DNA from: Muscardinus avellanarius | Lineage: Eukaryota > Chordata > Mammalia > Rodentia > Gliridae | Length of the DNA: 64,000 bases | NCBI GenBank assembly: GCA_963383645.1 | Contig: OY726558.1 | Span: 184,691,634 to 184,755,633, forward strand | Direction: 5' to 3' | In this document: in pieces, positions 33,045-44,352 of the stretch | How positions within the stretch are numbered: the first letter of the stretch is position 1 | Layout of the letters: each line of letters begins with the position of its first letter | Translations under genes and position numbers: made by a program | Notes under the pieces: generated by a model | The model's input: only the letters and a program-made list of their open reading frames with translations | The model's database searches: none | What the model was told of the DNA's origin: nothing

Positions 33045-33235
33045 ACATTTAAGCCTGGGATCCTTCAGTCTATACCTATGTGACAAAGAGAAATTTGCTT
33101 AATCTCTCTGGTTTATTTATGTATATTGGGATTATAGTGTTGAATTTATAAGATTATTTTAAGGGTGAACCAAAATACCGTATGAAAACACTTATTAAAA
33201 GAAGCTGCAAAATACTGGGTAGGTGCCAATTATTT
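33045..33235 (+). mobile_element. MIR SINE relic
   Basis: The order of text follows the MIR core and 3' end: 'aatttgcttaatctctctgg', 'ttataagattattttaaggg' and 'gaaaacacttattaaaag'. An ancient mammalian repeat. Confidence 0.55.
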
Positions 33236-34719
33236 TCAGATATTCATATTTTTAACTAAGTTTAGTACATGTGAACTGTAAACTAAATGAAGGCTTAGAA
33301 ATCATGTCTTCTCTTTAATTATTTGAATAGCAAGGTTGGCCTCGTGCTATGAGAATGTATGCCGTGATATCTCCAGATGCCAAACGGCTATTATATAGCA
33401 GAGGTCCAAGGTACTGATTTCTTCGGTATAAGTCTGGTTTGTAATATTTTTGGCTACCCTAGTGGTTGCATTTAATGGTCTAAAGCTATGGCCTGCAATC
33501 CACTTTAATAAATTTGTTTTATTAGTTAGAGAGCTGGGCAGAGAAAAAAAAAGCAGAGTAAGGTAAAAGGCAATTGAGTGCTCAGTTAGGTGCCACAGTG
33601 AATCGGGTCCTGTTTTCTTCTCAGATCAGGGAGAGGAGGAGAACTATAACGTAAATAAATAAAATTAAATAGTGGCTTCATTCATCATATTTAACAGATT
33701 AATCTCCACTGGAAGGTGGGCTGGTAAATGTTTGTGTGGATTGGAAAAATCTGAGACAAATCTACAAGGCTGTTCTACATATTAAGAAAGAGTTGACTCT
33801 CAAAATAATTTGTGGGAAGCCTGTATTAGAACAGAAAGCATCACTTTTAAAGCAATATGAAAACAGCCAGCTCCATTGCACATTTTAATTCTCACTAATG
33901 TGAGGGTCACATTGTCTCAGTTAATCAGTGTATACCAATTAATTGATTTAAGTGGCCCTAGTTTTGCATTGCAAAATCCCAACAGCAACAGCAGTTTGAT
34001 AAAAAGACTTTATTCAAAATAGCTTCACAACTACACATATTCTACTGCAATCCTTGAGCCTTGTCAGAAGTTTACACTGTAGACTAAAATTATTGTATTT
34101 ACTCCAAAAGAACTTGCCCTTTATGGCTCACACTGCATCTTATGATGGGGGCTTCTTTCCAGGAATTGTTAACTCTTTCCTTATCATCTGCTCAGTTCAC
34201 AGCCAACAATTCCTCTGGAGTGATGACCTTGTCTATTTTTTTTTTTACCAATTTTTGAATGATTCCAAGGTACAAGTAGATTTGAATTACAAGCTCTCAG
34301 CAAAAAATTCCCTTGCTTTTTTTCGTAGTATTAGAGACATGATTCTTAATCACTCACATCTGGTTTCTTAGGACACCATAAACTCCTCGGACAGCCGGAG
34401 GCTAACTTGCTAGAAGTCTTTGTTCCTCTCTTGCCATCCATCCTTTGGTGAATTGTATAAGCATGCTCTTTTTGCCTTACTAGATTCCTGTCTAGTGAGA
34501 CTATTAATCTGGTTTCTGTATAATGCATACTATGGAGATTGATTTTTTGTACACTAACAACTTTTTGGAAGCAATGTAAAACAATTGTAAAAAAAAACTC
34601 ATAAAATTAAGAGAATAAAATAAAGTTCATTTTTTCAAGTGTTACTTAGAAAAATATAAAACTTCAGGAGAGAACTTTATGCATTTTAGTAATTATTTTA
34701 AATTTTAGCAATAATGTTA
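33236..34719. other. Repeat-poor stretch, no gene called
   Basis: Unassigned sequence with few repeats. Open frames of 105 codons (plus, 34054-34371) and 60 codons (minus, 34346-34528) have no domain I recognise; a decayed processed pseudogene in the minus direction is conceivable but unsupported. Confidence 0.4.
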
Positions 34720-34880
34720 ATAGTTGATACTCACGGGAAATCCTATCAAGTGCCAAAGATAAATTATCTTTGAGTCTCACGATTACCCTATAATCAAGAA
34801 CTATTATGAAATCAGCTTTACATCCTCTCTGGGACTTAAAGAGATGATGTTTATACTCATGTGATCAGTCTGGGCAGGAT
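34720..34880 (+). mobile_element. L2/MIR-like ancient repeat
   Basis: The text 'tatcaagtgccaaagataaa', 'tgagtctcacgattaccct' and 'gggacttaaagagatgatg' follows the L2 3' end pattern. Weak. Confidence 0.35.
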
Positions 34881-35074
34881 ACTATCCTCAGCCACTCATG
34901 CACCTAGGATGATGAAGGTTCAGTGTTAACATGCGCCTCTCAAGTTTTAGACTAGAGGAAGGGAACAGAGAGGTCTTCCACTGATTTTTAAGTTTCCATC
35001 TTATAATAATGCACATACCTGTACAAAAGGCAGACAAAAGGCAGTTTCTCTTCGTGCCCAAAATAATAATTGGA

Positions 35075-35282
35075 GCCAGGCATGGTGGTGCATGCTGGTA
35101 ATCCCCGCGCTTGGGAGGCAGAGACAGGAGGATCGCACTGGTTTGGAGCCAGCCTTGCTGGCTTAAGAGACCCTGTTTCCTAATTTTAAAAAATATATAA
35201 AATAGGTCTGGGAGTGTAGCCTGGAGGTAGAAGGGCTTCCAGGAACACCAGTACCACCAAAAAATTAAAGAATAAAAATAAA
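35075..35282 (+). mobile_element. Dimeric B1-ID SINE, younger subtype, with TSD
   Basis: Flanked by AATAATTGGAG-type repeats (about 35063 and 35282). Contains 'gcttgggaggcagagacagg' and 'ggtctgggagtgtagcctgg'. Confidence 0.9.
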
Positions 35283-35289
35283 AATAATT

Positions 35290-36322
35290 GGAGCTATGGT
35301 GAACAGCCTTATGACCCCAAAACAGCAAAGAAAAGACACTTCACACAAGTTTTTTTTGTTCTGGTCTGGAGTTATGTGAGTACAGTTAGTATTATATGCT
35401 CTATATTTAAGTTTCTCTGTAATCACTTCCTAATTCCTGTGATCTACTTTGAGTTCCAGACTATAATTTCATTTCAGGGATAAATGACTCTAAGAAAATA
35501 TGGTCTATTGATAAACACTATTAACAGTCAAATACTAAACACGCTTTGAAATTCTTTATTTTTCTCACTTGCTAATTAAACCAGATACTTGAAGATGCTT
35601 ATAATAATCCATATTGCCTTTTTTTTGTCTAAATATCCTTTCCAAAATGATCATTTTCGATCATACATATCTTTCCTAGAGGACCAGCTTCAGGTTAAGG
35701 ATTTCCTGCTTTATTTCAATCATAAATACAATAAAAAGTGAAAATGTCCCTTTCTTTAGTTTTCTTACCCCTTAATTCCATATAATAATAATAATATATA
35801 AGTAAAGGACATTTGGGTTTTTTTTTATTTTTCCCTTATATGCCATCTTTCTTGGAATTGTTGCATACAGGGTACAGACATATCTGCAGTAGTGTTCAGT
35901 GATGGTTCTAACTTGACTGCAACATATTAATTCATCTTAAGAGTTTCAGACCTCCTACCATTTGCTTGTGAATTTTGTCCATTTAGTAGGTTCCTGCTCT
36001 ATGGCATTCAGACTCCTCCCAGTCCTATAGTATTTGGACAAAATTGCAGAATACCTCTCCCCACTTTCTTCTTAGGATAAAAATATAAAGCATTTTAAAT
36101 AGCTTCTCTGATATTTTATTCATTTTACTAGAACCTGAGAGAATACAAACTGCACATTTGGGCAATGACTAAAATGGTTATAGAATAAATCATTCAGGAA
36201 ATCCAAAACCTTTAAGGTTACACACTGTTCTTTATGTGGTAAAAATTTGCTCAAACTACTGAAAATTAGCTCAAGCTATATTTTTGTGGTGCTTGCCAGT
36301 AAAAAAACAACAAACGAAACTT
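35290..36322. other. No recognisable gene
   Basis: Unassigned DNA. Confidence 0.4.
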
Positions 36323-36530
36323 AGCCAGGTGGCATGCAACTATAATTCCAGCTACTTGGGAAACTGAGGCAGGAGGATCACAAGTTCACTAGCCTGAGCA
36401 CTTAGCCACACCTTGTCTCAAAGCAAATTGCAGCACGGGATTTTGGTGTAGCTCAGTGGTAAGAGCAGTTGGCTTGCATATTTCAGGCCCAGGAGTTAAT
36501 TCCCAGCATGCTCCCCACCTCCCCAAAATA
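36323..36530 (+). mobile_element. B1-ID SINE with fuller tRNA-like half
   Basis: The B1 half is diverged. The second half 'tggtgtagctcagtggtaag' keeps an A-box better than other SINEs here and ends near 'taattcccagcatgctcc'. Not a functional tRNA. Confidence 0.7.
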
Positions 36531-36616
36531 ATTACTCAAAAAGAAATGAAGAAATAAAAACAACCAAAAGTATCTCTTTAAAATATTAATTCTTACAGTG
36601 TTTTCCAGTCAACAAA

Positions 36617-36851
36617 TGTTTTTTTGTTTTGTTTTTTGTTTTTTGTTTTTCGGGTCTGGGGATGGAACCCTGGGGCATTTGACCTCCGAGCTACACCCCC
36701 TGCCCTGATTTTTATTCTTTATTTTGAAACAGGGTCTCAATATGTTGGAGAGGGCCTCACTAAGGTAGTAGCTGAGGCTGTCCGCGAACCGCGATCCTCC
36801 GGTCTCAGCCTCCCGAATGCTGGGATTACAAGCGTGCACCACCATGCCCCA
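36617..36851 (-). mobile_element. Dimeric B1-ID SINE, older subtype, antisense, with TSD
   Basis: The T-rich left end is the tail. It is flanked by AACAAATG on both sides (36613 and 36852). Confidence 0.88.
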
Positions 36852-36859
36852 TAACAAAT

Positions 36860-37720
36860 GCTTTCTTATTTGCCTATTACACGCTATAACGGGATCTTTT
36901 TGACTCAGAAATTATTTAAAAGGTGATATAATCATCAAGTTTTAAAGATTAAACTTTTATTTTAATTTCAAATTAAAATGCAACAAATTATTTTATCATT
37001 TGTCTAAAATCATAATAAAAATTATTTAAGATGTGAAAGAAAGTATGTTAAGTACATCTATGTTATTTGAAATGTTGTTCCAGGACAAAACCATAGTGAT
37101 ACTTTACTTTCATTCTTCTTCTTTGTCATCTGAAGTTATATCAATTTAATTAGCCTGGTTTTATTTCCAGTAATTGCTCTAATAAAAGAAATCTACTTGT
37201 TCTGGCATGGAATTGTAACAAAAATATAAGTATACAATAATTAGTTATGCGAATGTTCTAAACTTGTTAAATATTTTATTACCTTGATTACATTCTAACA
37301 TTTATCATGGTGCATATTACCATATTAATTTAAAATAATGTGGTGTGTGTTAAACCAAGTCTCCAATGCTACAGTAATTTCCATGTGTCTCTTCATGTTT
37401 ATCTATTTTTCTTTTATCCCCCTTCACCTGAAAAGCCTGGGAGCAGTAATGGCTCTCTGGAGACATTTTTGCGAGACTAAGAGAACATCTATGACATTTC
37501 ATTAAGGCACATGAGTAAAAATGACTAAAGAGGCAGGTTCTACACAGAGGCAACAAATCACTTTGGGACTGGGACCTGTAACACTCTCTTAAAATATAAA
37601 AACTGAACATATTCAACAAAACACTTCCATCACAACATTTCCTTTAATATGGTCTCATCTCTTCTGTGGGTGAAATGTTTTCCAAAAGAAAAAATGCCGC
37701 TATCATATAACTGTATCCAT
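36860..37720. other. No recognisable gene
   Basis: Unassigned AT-rich DNA. The minus-strand frame of 89 codons at 37350-37619 shows no recognisable motif. Confidence 0.4.
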
Positions 37721-37721
37721 C

Positions 37722-37850
37722 CATTATTCTAAGGCAGGCAGTGTACCGAGAGCTAGACTTACACATTATCTCATTTAGACCTGCTGTCAGGCCTGAAAGG
37801 TAGGTATTTCTTTTTGCCACAATTTAAGTTATAACAAAACCAGGCTCAGA
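37722..37850 (+). mobile_element. L2/MIR ancient repeat
   Basis: 'attctaaggcaggcagtgta', 'acacattatctcatttagac', 'gaaaggtaggtatttc' and 'aaaccaggctcag' follow the L2 3' end in order. Confidence 0.6.
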
Positions 37851-38690
37851 AAAAAAAAAAAAAGAAACACAACTGACCTGGAACTTATGAAGGATTTAAA
37901 TAACTATTATATTCTATGAGTCGAGGAACCAAGTACTACTTTTTCTACAGACCACTGAATTTATGTCTATTGAATTAGATGGTTTTATCCCAAATATACT
38001 TATCCCTGTCTTAGTCAAGTAAGTACACCATCATTTACAAATCTGATGAGAGGAAGGCTATATAAGTTTTAAAGAAATATTCCTAATAGCATTGCAGATG
38101 GCACCATGCCTTGGCACTTCCAGAGCCAAAATCAAGTCTACTTTCATCATTCAGGATTTTTTATGTTTACTAATAGTTCAAAAGTATCCTTTCAATTCTT
38201 AGTAAATCTCTTAGAATTTACATGGTTTTCCATGAATGTCTCCAGTACTGCAGGGGTATTGGTAGATAATTCATTTGAAAGCAAATTCTCAAGAAGCAAC
38301 TAGGCAAATAGAATCCTAGAACCTTGTTAATATTTGAAAATAAAAACAATACTCATGCAGAACTTTCATAATTCTTCCTGAGAGTAATACCAGATAAATT
38401 ATAAAGAAAAAAACTAGAAGATATTTTACAAGCAATCTTTAGTATAATTGGGAAGTTGGTTTTGTATTTTCAGTGTAGAACTTATGAAACTGTGAGAGAG
38501 GTTCAAAATTATACTTCAAAGCAATAGAGTTATTTCAAGGGAGGATGTGCAAAAAAGCACTATATTCTTTAAAATAGGAAAATATTATTTTATGAGATGT
38601 TCTTTTTTTTTCCTTTTGTTTTAGGTATCTCAGGGCATTCTACATCCAAGCTAAACACTCAGCCTTCTTTTCGATTTTTTTTCATGCTGG

Positions 38691-38880
38691 GAATGAAACC
38701 CAGAGGCATTCTAATTTTGAGCTAGACCTCCAGCCCTATTTTTAATTCTTTATTTTGAAACAGGTTTCACCGAGTTGCAAAGAGCCTCACTAAGTAGCTG
38801 AGGCTGTCCAAGAACTGAGATCCTCCTGTCCCAGCCTTCCAAATGCTGGGATTACAAGCGTGAGCCACCACATCCGGTTT
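38691..38880 (-). mobile_element. Dimeric B1-ID SINE, older subtype, antisense
   Basis: The plus strand runs from 'catgctgggaatgaaaccca' through 'cactaagtagctgaggctg' to 'gtgagccaccacatccggt'. Confidence 0.85.
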
Positions 38881-39140
38881 AGCATTTTATTTTTAATTTT
38901 GAAACAAAATCTCAGTAAGTTGCTGAGGATCTTGTTAAATTGCCAAGGATGACCTCAAACCTGCAATTCTCCTGTCTCTGCCTCCCAACTACTGGGATTA
39001 AAGACATAGGCCACATCACCCATTTTTTTTTTTTTTTTTTGCTTTTGAGGGTCTTACTCTACTACCCAAGTTGTCCTTCAACTTCTGAATTCAAGCTATC
39101 CTTATGACTCAGCCTTTCCAGTGTGTGGGACCAGAAACAA
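38881..39140 (-). mobile_element. Two B1-like SINE pieces, antisense
   Basis: First piece 38881-39022 ('cctgcaattctcctgtctctg'); then a 20-base T run; then a second, more diverged monomer to about 39140. SINEs are stacked here in one orientation. Confidence 0.65.
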
Positions 39141-40110
39141 GCACCAGAGCCCTGGCTCTGTTTGGCATTCTTAAAGAACTGATAAAGAGATTCTTAAAAA
39201 CCTATATGGACAAGTTTAATTGTTGGATCTTGATGAGTGAGATATTTATTTATAGAACTGAAAAATATAAGAGCTTTTTAAAAGCTCTTCTTTATATTTC
39301 TAAATTATAGAGATAACATTGAATTGAGTTTCATGGGGGACCAAAAATATTTAGCTCATGTATTTTATCATGGTTAATTAAGTTATCTACCTGAGCAAAT
39401 TCCAGGTCCAATAATTAAACCCCTATTTATATTTAGAGAACTCAAGATAAAAGACACCTCAGGAAAGCTAGGAAAAATAAAAACAAAATCTTACTTTCTG
39501 CAAGGAAAACATGGAGGCCAGACCTTTTATATATTTCGCAGATAACAAGTAACTGAAGTATACACAGTCCGTATTTATTCATACATAAAATAGATTAGCA
39601 AACAAGAACATTATTACAATTAGAATATTAATCTGTTCATTTGGGATTGATCTGAGAGTTGAAAAGAAAATAGATAAACAAACAGATAAATAGATATTTT
39701 TGCTATACAAATTCCCAGAGGAGCTCATTAAAAAGTCATCTTCAGGATATAGAAATGATGAAGGAAAATGCAGAATTTAATCTGCACTGTTGACAGACTA
39801 ATATTAGTTAATATCCTCCTGACTTATTGGATTATCGAATTTGAAAATTCCCAAAAGGAAAGATGAGAAGAACCACAGGCCTCCCCAGGAGTTGACCTAT
39901 ACCTTAAACCACAGGAATTCCAAAAGATCCAACTGAAACTAGCTTCACCAAAAAACAGAGATTGGAACAACATGTAAAAATTACTTTGTCTAGGACAAGC
40001 TTTGCTTGCAAGGTGCTTGGCGAGCCAGTAGAAAAGGCTGGTAAAGGCTATGCATGGAGACCACTGGAGGCTGTGACGAGGGGCATGGATGCCATTCAAT
40101 GATTTGTTTT
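39141..40110. other. No recognisable gene
   Basis: Unassigned. Confidence 0.4.
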
Positions 40111-40124
40111 ATCTTTTCCTTTTT

Positions 40125-40390
40125 GATTTTTTTTAAAAAAATGGTGCATTGCAATTTTACATAATATTGGGGTATAGAGAGTAACAGAAATATACATGTA
40201 CACAACTCCTGGTGATCTTTGTACTAGGCACCTCTTCACTTTCTCTCCTTCCCCATACATGTCTTTGAGATTGGAATTTGTAATTTTGTATACATTCATG
40301 GCATTATTTCAACTCTTACACTCTATGTCTTCCATGTTGTTCCCACCTCCTGGAAATCCCTATGTTCCATACATTTTCTAAATCATTTTT
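40125..40390 (-). mobile_element. L1 3' end, antisense
   Basis: The plus strand 'tggtgcattgcaattttaca' is followed by 'acacaactcctggtgatctttgt' and C/T-rich text, as in other antisense L1 3' ends of the window. Confidence 0.65.
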
Positions 40391-40739
40391 CTAAAATGGT
40401 AAATTCAAATTGCAACTCAAAGCACACATATGCTTTTATTAAAGATAATTACCAAATATTGGTTTTAACAAAAGTGCTTATGGCTACCTTTTACTTCATC
40501 ACATAAAATATTGAAAATATGCATATACGTCAAAATGTTAATAAAATTATACATTTTACTATTAAAAAACAGATTTGAAACATCAACAAACTCACATATT
40601 ATAGAACAACCATAAAGTTGAGACATTCTAAAAGAGATGTTTATTGATTTACTTGTTGTTTTTTCTAAATATCTTTAATGTAACTTTTTGTAAAATAGTA
40701 TAAGAGAATAGAAAAATCTAAGCTACTGCTTATCAAGTA

Positions 40740-40850
40740 TTTCCTATGGTCTTTGGATTTTTCTAAGTATATTATGTATTCATATGTATACCATCCACTC
40801 TCCACTATAACTTTATTAATTGGGTAGTATTATATACACTTTAGTATCAT
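40740..40850 (+). mobile_element. L2-like relic
   Basis: Weak resemblance to the L2 3' end (size and order of 'ctaagtatattatgtattcat' and 'attgggtagtattatatac'). Confidence 0.3.
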
Positions 40851-40854
40851 AAAG

Positions 40855-41065
40855 AGATTCTCAAAGAGTTTTCCATGGGTAAGTGTATTTCACATTCATG
40901 GACAAATAAGAACTCAGCTCAATGATAAAAGTCCAGATTTCAGGTCTTTCTTCTAAAGTATCTAATTCAATAGGTCTTGGATAGAGATTGACAATCTTTA
41001 TTTCAGAGAAGCATCTGTGGGAATTTGTTGTAGATGTACCCCATTCAAGGAGCATTGCTCTCTAC
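40855..41065 (+). mobile_element. MER5-like hAT relic
   Basis: Begins 'gagattctcaaagagttttcc' and ends near 'attcaaggagcattgctctc', with 'atctaattcaataggtcttgg' in the middle. This order matches MER5A-type non-autonomous hAT elements. Confidence 0.55.
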
Positions 41066-41944
41066 TAGACTGCCCTGTGAAAGAGTTTGAGCAAATCCTG
41101 AGTTTGAGAGGCAGTACACGTGAAGTAAAAGAAAATACCTGTGTATATTTTTTCTCTTTTAGAAGATGAATTTATCATCTTGTAAGTAAAAGAGCAAAAA
41201 CCACACTTTTAGTTTACTTGCACAGGAATATAGGACAATTGTACTTTTAGGCATGTGTTAACATGGCAGTAGTAGCAATTCATAGGTGACCAATTCATTT
41301 ATTATAAATAACTCCTGACTAGCCAGCATAAACACAATATATGCAGAACCAATATAAGCAACAGGTTGAAAGTATTTGATACAGCAAGTTGAAAGAGAGG
41401 ATACTAGAGTATGACAAATCCTTGCTTCCAGATCAGCCTGAGGAAGCCAAACATGTAGTCATATAACCTAAGAATTAGATTTATTACTAGGTTTAGTTAA
41501 TCAATTTCAGAAATGAATATGTTTCCAGAATAGGCAAGAGTTTTAAGAGTAGAGCTGCCTAGAGAAGTAGTGCTCACCCAGGCAGGTCTGTATGTTGAAG
41601 GGGGAAAAGATTGTACAAGATGGAAGAAAGGGCATGATACCCAGAGCCTAAAGAGAAGATCAAAATGCTGGAAGTACACTTAAGTAGTACAGGAAGTCTT
41701 AGTAGTTTTCATCTTAGGAGAGATCTTTGGAAGGACTGTTCAATGTTTCCATGACAATGAGCATCATCTATGATTGCATACTTGTTCATTCATTCATTCG
41801 CTTAAGCGATGATCACTTCTAGACAAAATTTTATTACTAATCATTTTAAGCAAGCAATTAAAAAGCACTATTATCTCTCTTAAAGTCTATCTTTATTTAT
41901 ATTTACTTCTTCCCCCATGAAGATAGTAGGTGACAAATATTTTA
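41066..41944. other. No recognisable gene
   Basis: Unassigned. Confidence 0.4.
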
Positions 41945-42258
41945 ATTTTTTTAATGTATGTGTGGTACAAAGGATTAAACCTAGAGCATCATTGTACATC
42001 TGAGCTACACTCCTTTCTTTCTTCCTTTCTTTCTTTCTCTCTTTCTTTATCTCCTTTATTTCTTCCTTTCTTCCTTTCTTTCTCTCTTTCTTTATCCCTC
42101 TTTTGTCTTTCTTTCTTTCTTTCTTTCTTTCTTCATTCTTTCTTTCTTTTTGAAACAAGTTCTTGCTACGTTGCTGAAATTGGACTCACACTTGTGATCC
42201 CCCTACTTTAGCTTCCCAAGTGTTGTGATTACAGTTATATGCCATTACTCCTGACATA
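41945..42258 (-). mobile_element. B1-ID SINE, antisense, split by a pyrimidine microsatellite
   Basis: The ID end (about 41945-42010) and B1 end (about 42150-42250) are separated by 140 bases of TTTC/TTCC repeat (42011-42150). The A-rich linker between the SINE halves has probably expanded. The open frames over it are repeat artefacts. Confidence 0.7.
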
Positions 42259-42399
42259 AACTATTTTATAAGTGAAGCATGTTTGTCTTCCCATTGTATT
42301 ATACTACATTATGATTTTAAAATCTGAATTAAAATTAAATAACCTGTAAAATACCAAACTGTAAAATCCAGAAGTATAGAAAAAGTAATTTTCTTTCTT

Positions 42400-42600
42400 T
42401 TTTTATTGGCGCATTGAGTCAGACATTGTAATGGGCTACAAAATGATAGAAGTATACACATGCACACATGCACACATCATTCATCGAGCCCTTCCTTCTC
42501 CTTGTCCTGTTATTTTATTTAAGGTATTTTTAACTGATAGTGGAGCCACATTTAGCATACAAATGCCCTTAATAATCTGACAGACGTATGGCTTCATCTT
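42400..42600 (-). mobile_element. L1 3' end, antisense
   Basis: 'tattggcgcattgagtcag' through 'catcattcatcgagccc' and C/T-rich text. Diverged. Confidence 0.5.
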
Positions 42601-43675
42601 CACTCAGGTTGTGTGATGTTTAAAGAGGAACAAAATATCTTGTTCCCCTCCATGAAGCATGAATGGGCTCTTCAGACTGGTTTTCTTTTTCTTATTACAC
42701 TCATCTTCTGTTTGATCTCATATGGTCGTATTTCTTGTTTCATACCCATGCACTTGAAAATCGTTAGTTTTGATTGCAATTCAAATATAGGTATCTGCAC
42801 TGTAATGGATTCTCTAAGATTTCAGCATTATATGTCTTTAATGAGACAAATAGGAAATTTTTATCAGTATCATTGCTGCTATATTTAAGATCAAAATATA
42901 TAAAGATATTATCTGGTAGTTGCTATCTTATCCTTTTCAGAAAAAGAAAAATGTCACCAAAAGTGGTAAGTGGTCTTTTTCATCACCTTTTCTGGGCTCT
43001 TGTTCTTAATCATCTCTTTAGACTGATATTACAAGCACAAATACAGTTCCAGTCCTGAAACATTCGTTTCCAACTACCCCTGCACACACTGCTCCTTGCA
43101 TTGAACACCACAGTGGTGGCAAACAGAACTTACTCAAGAGTAAAATAAGAATAGAGGGAAGTTACATGTCCAGTGGTTCAGAAGAGACCTCTATGAACCA
43201 GGACCCCCAGCTCTTCCTCTGATTTCAGCCTCAGCTGGATGGACAGCATCATGCAGTTCTGATTCAAAACTACTCACCCAAGCATGCTCCACTACAAGTA
43301 TCTTTCTACTGCCTACGAAGAACATTCTCCAGTGCTGTGAAGTCTACTTGCCCATATGCAACTACAGTCCAGAAGTACTGGGTTAGTACTTCCAGCAGCA
43401 GCCCCTGTTGGAAAACAGAATGAATGCAGTGGATGAGTGATCTCACCTCCTGTCCTTGGGGTGACAGTTCTGGGAACTTGAGTAGACATTCTGTCTACTT
43501 CTTAACAGTTCCTTGTGGAATCAAGTGAAGGCTGCACACAGCCACAACTTCTATATGTATGGGGTAGCTCTCATTCCATGCCTGGCTCACCTCTGCTACC
43601 CAGATCATCTCTAATACAAACTACAAGAACCCAGGTTCTTTTCTTAGGCTCTGGTTTCAAAAGATCCCAAACTGA
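42601..43675. other. No recognisable gene
   Basis: Unassigned. Frames near 42613-43058 overlap each other and show no known motif. Confidence 0.4.
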
Positions 43676-43862
43676 GCCAGGCCAGCATGCTTGTAATCCC
43701 CACGATTGGGAGGCAGAGAGAAGAGGATCACGCAGGTTTGAAGCCAGCCTCGCTGGCTTAAGAGACCCAGTTTCTAAATTTAAAAAAAAAAGTGTAAAAA
43801 TAGGTCTGGGAGTGTAGCCCAGAGGTAGAAGGGTTTTAGCCCAGGTGTAGAAGGGTTCCATC
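43676..43862 (+). mobile_element. Dimeric B1-ID SINE, younger subtype
   Basis: Contains 'gccagcctcgctggcttaag' and a right half with an internal duplication ('gtagcccagaggtagaagg' then 'agcccaggtgtagaaggg'). Confidence 0.85.
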
Positions 43863-43864
43863 CC

Positions 43865-44352
43865 ATTTCCTTTCCCCTCCTTCCTTCTCATACCTGGCTT
43901 AGTGAATGACTTTAATATGTTTGTGAATGAACATTATGCACATTAAGGAATCTCCCTCTTGCCCTCTCCCATCTTCCTTAGTTGAATCCCCTTATTTGCT
44001 TATCTATAGTTTTTTCTTCTTTGTCTAGAGTTCCTTCTATTACCCATTTTATCCCTAGCTTCCACATATTAGGGAGAACAACCGATTTCTTATATTTTGT
44101 GACTAATCTCACTTAGCATAATGTTCTCCAGTTCCATTTGTAAATGATGTGATTTTGTTTCTCTTTATGCCTGAGTAAAATCCATTGCATACTTGTACCA
44201 GAGTTTTGTAATCCATCCGTTAATGGACACCTTGGCTAGCTCTATAGTTTGGCAATGGTGAATTATGCAGCTATGAACATAGATATGCATGCATTGGTTT
44301 GGCAGTTTGATTTTCATTCTTTTGGGTAGAAACCCAGAAATAGTATTGCTGT
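43865..44352 (-). mobile_element. L1 3' end and ORF2 tail, antisense
   Basis: The plus strand is the complement of the L1 3' UTR (C/T-rich) followed by the ORF2 end. Markers are 'ttctccagttccatttgtaaa', 'atccatccgttaatggacac' and 'ttcattcttttgggtagaaac'. 5'-truncated at about 44352. Confidence 0.8.

Noticed and set aside
34346..34528. Minus-strand 60-codon frame with lysine/arginine-rich text resembling a ribosomal protein pseudogene
   Set aside because: I compared it mentally with several small ribosomal proteins and found no consistent alignment; no A tail or TSD seen. Left unassigned.
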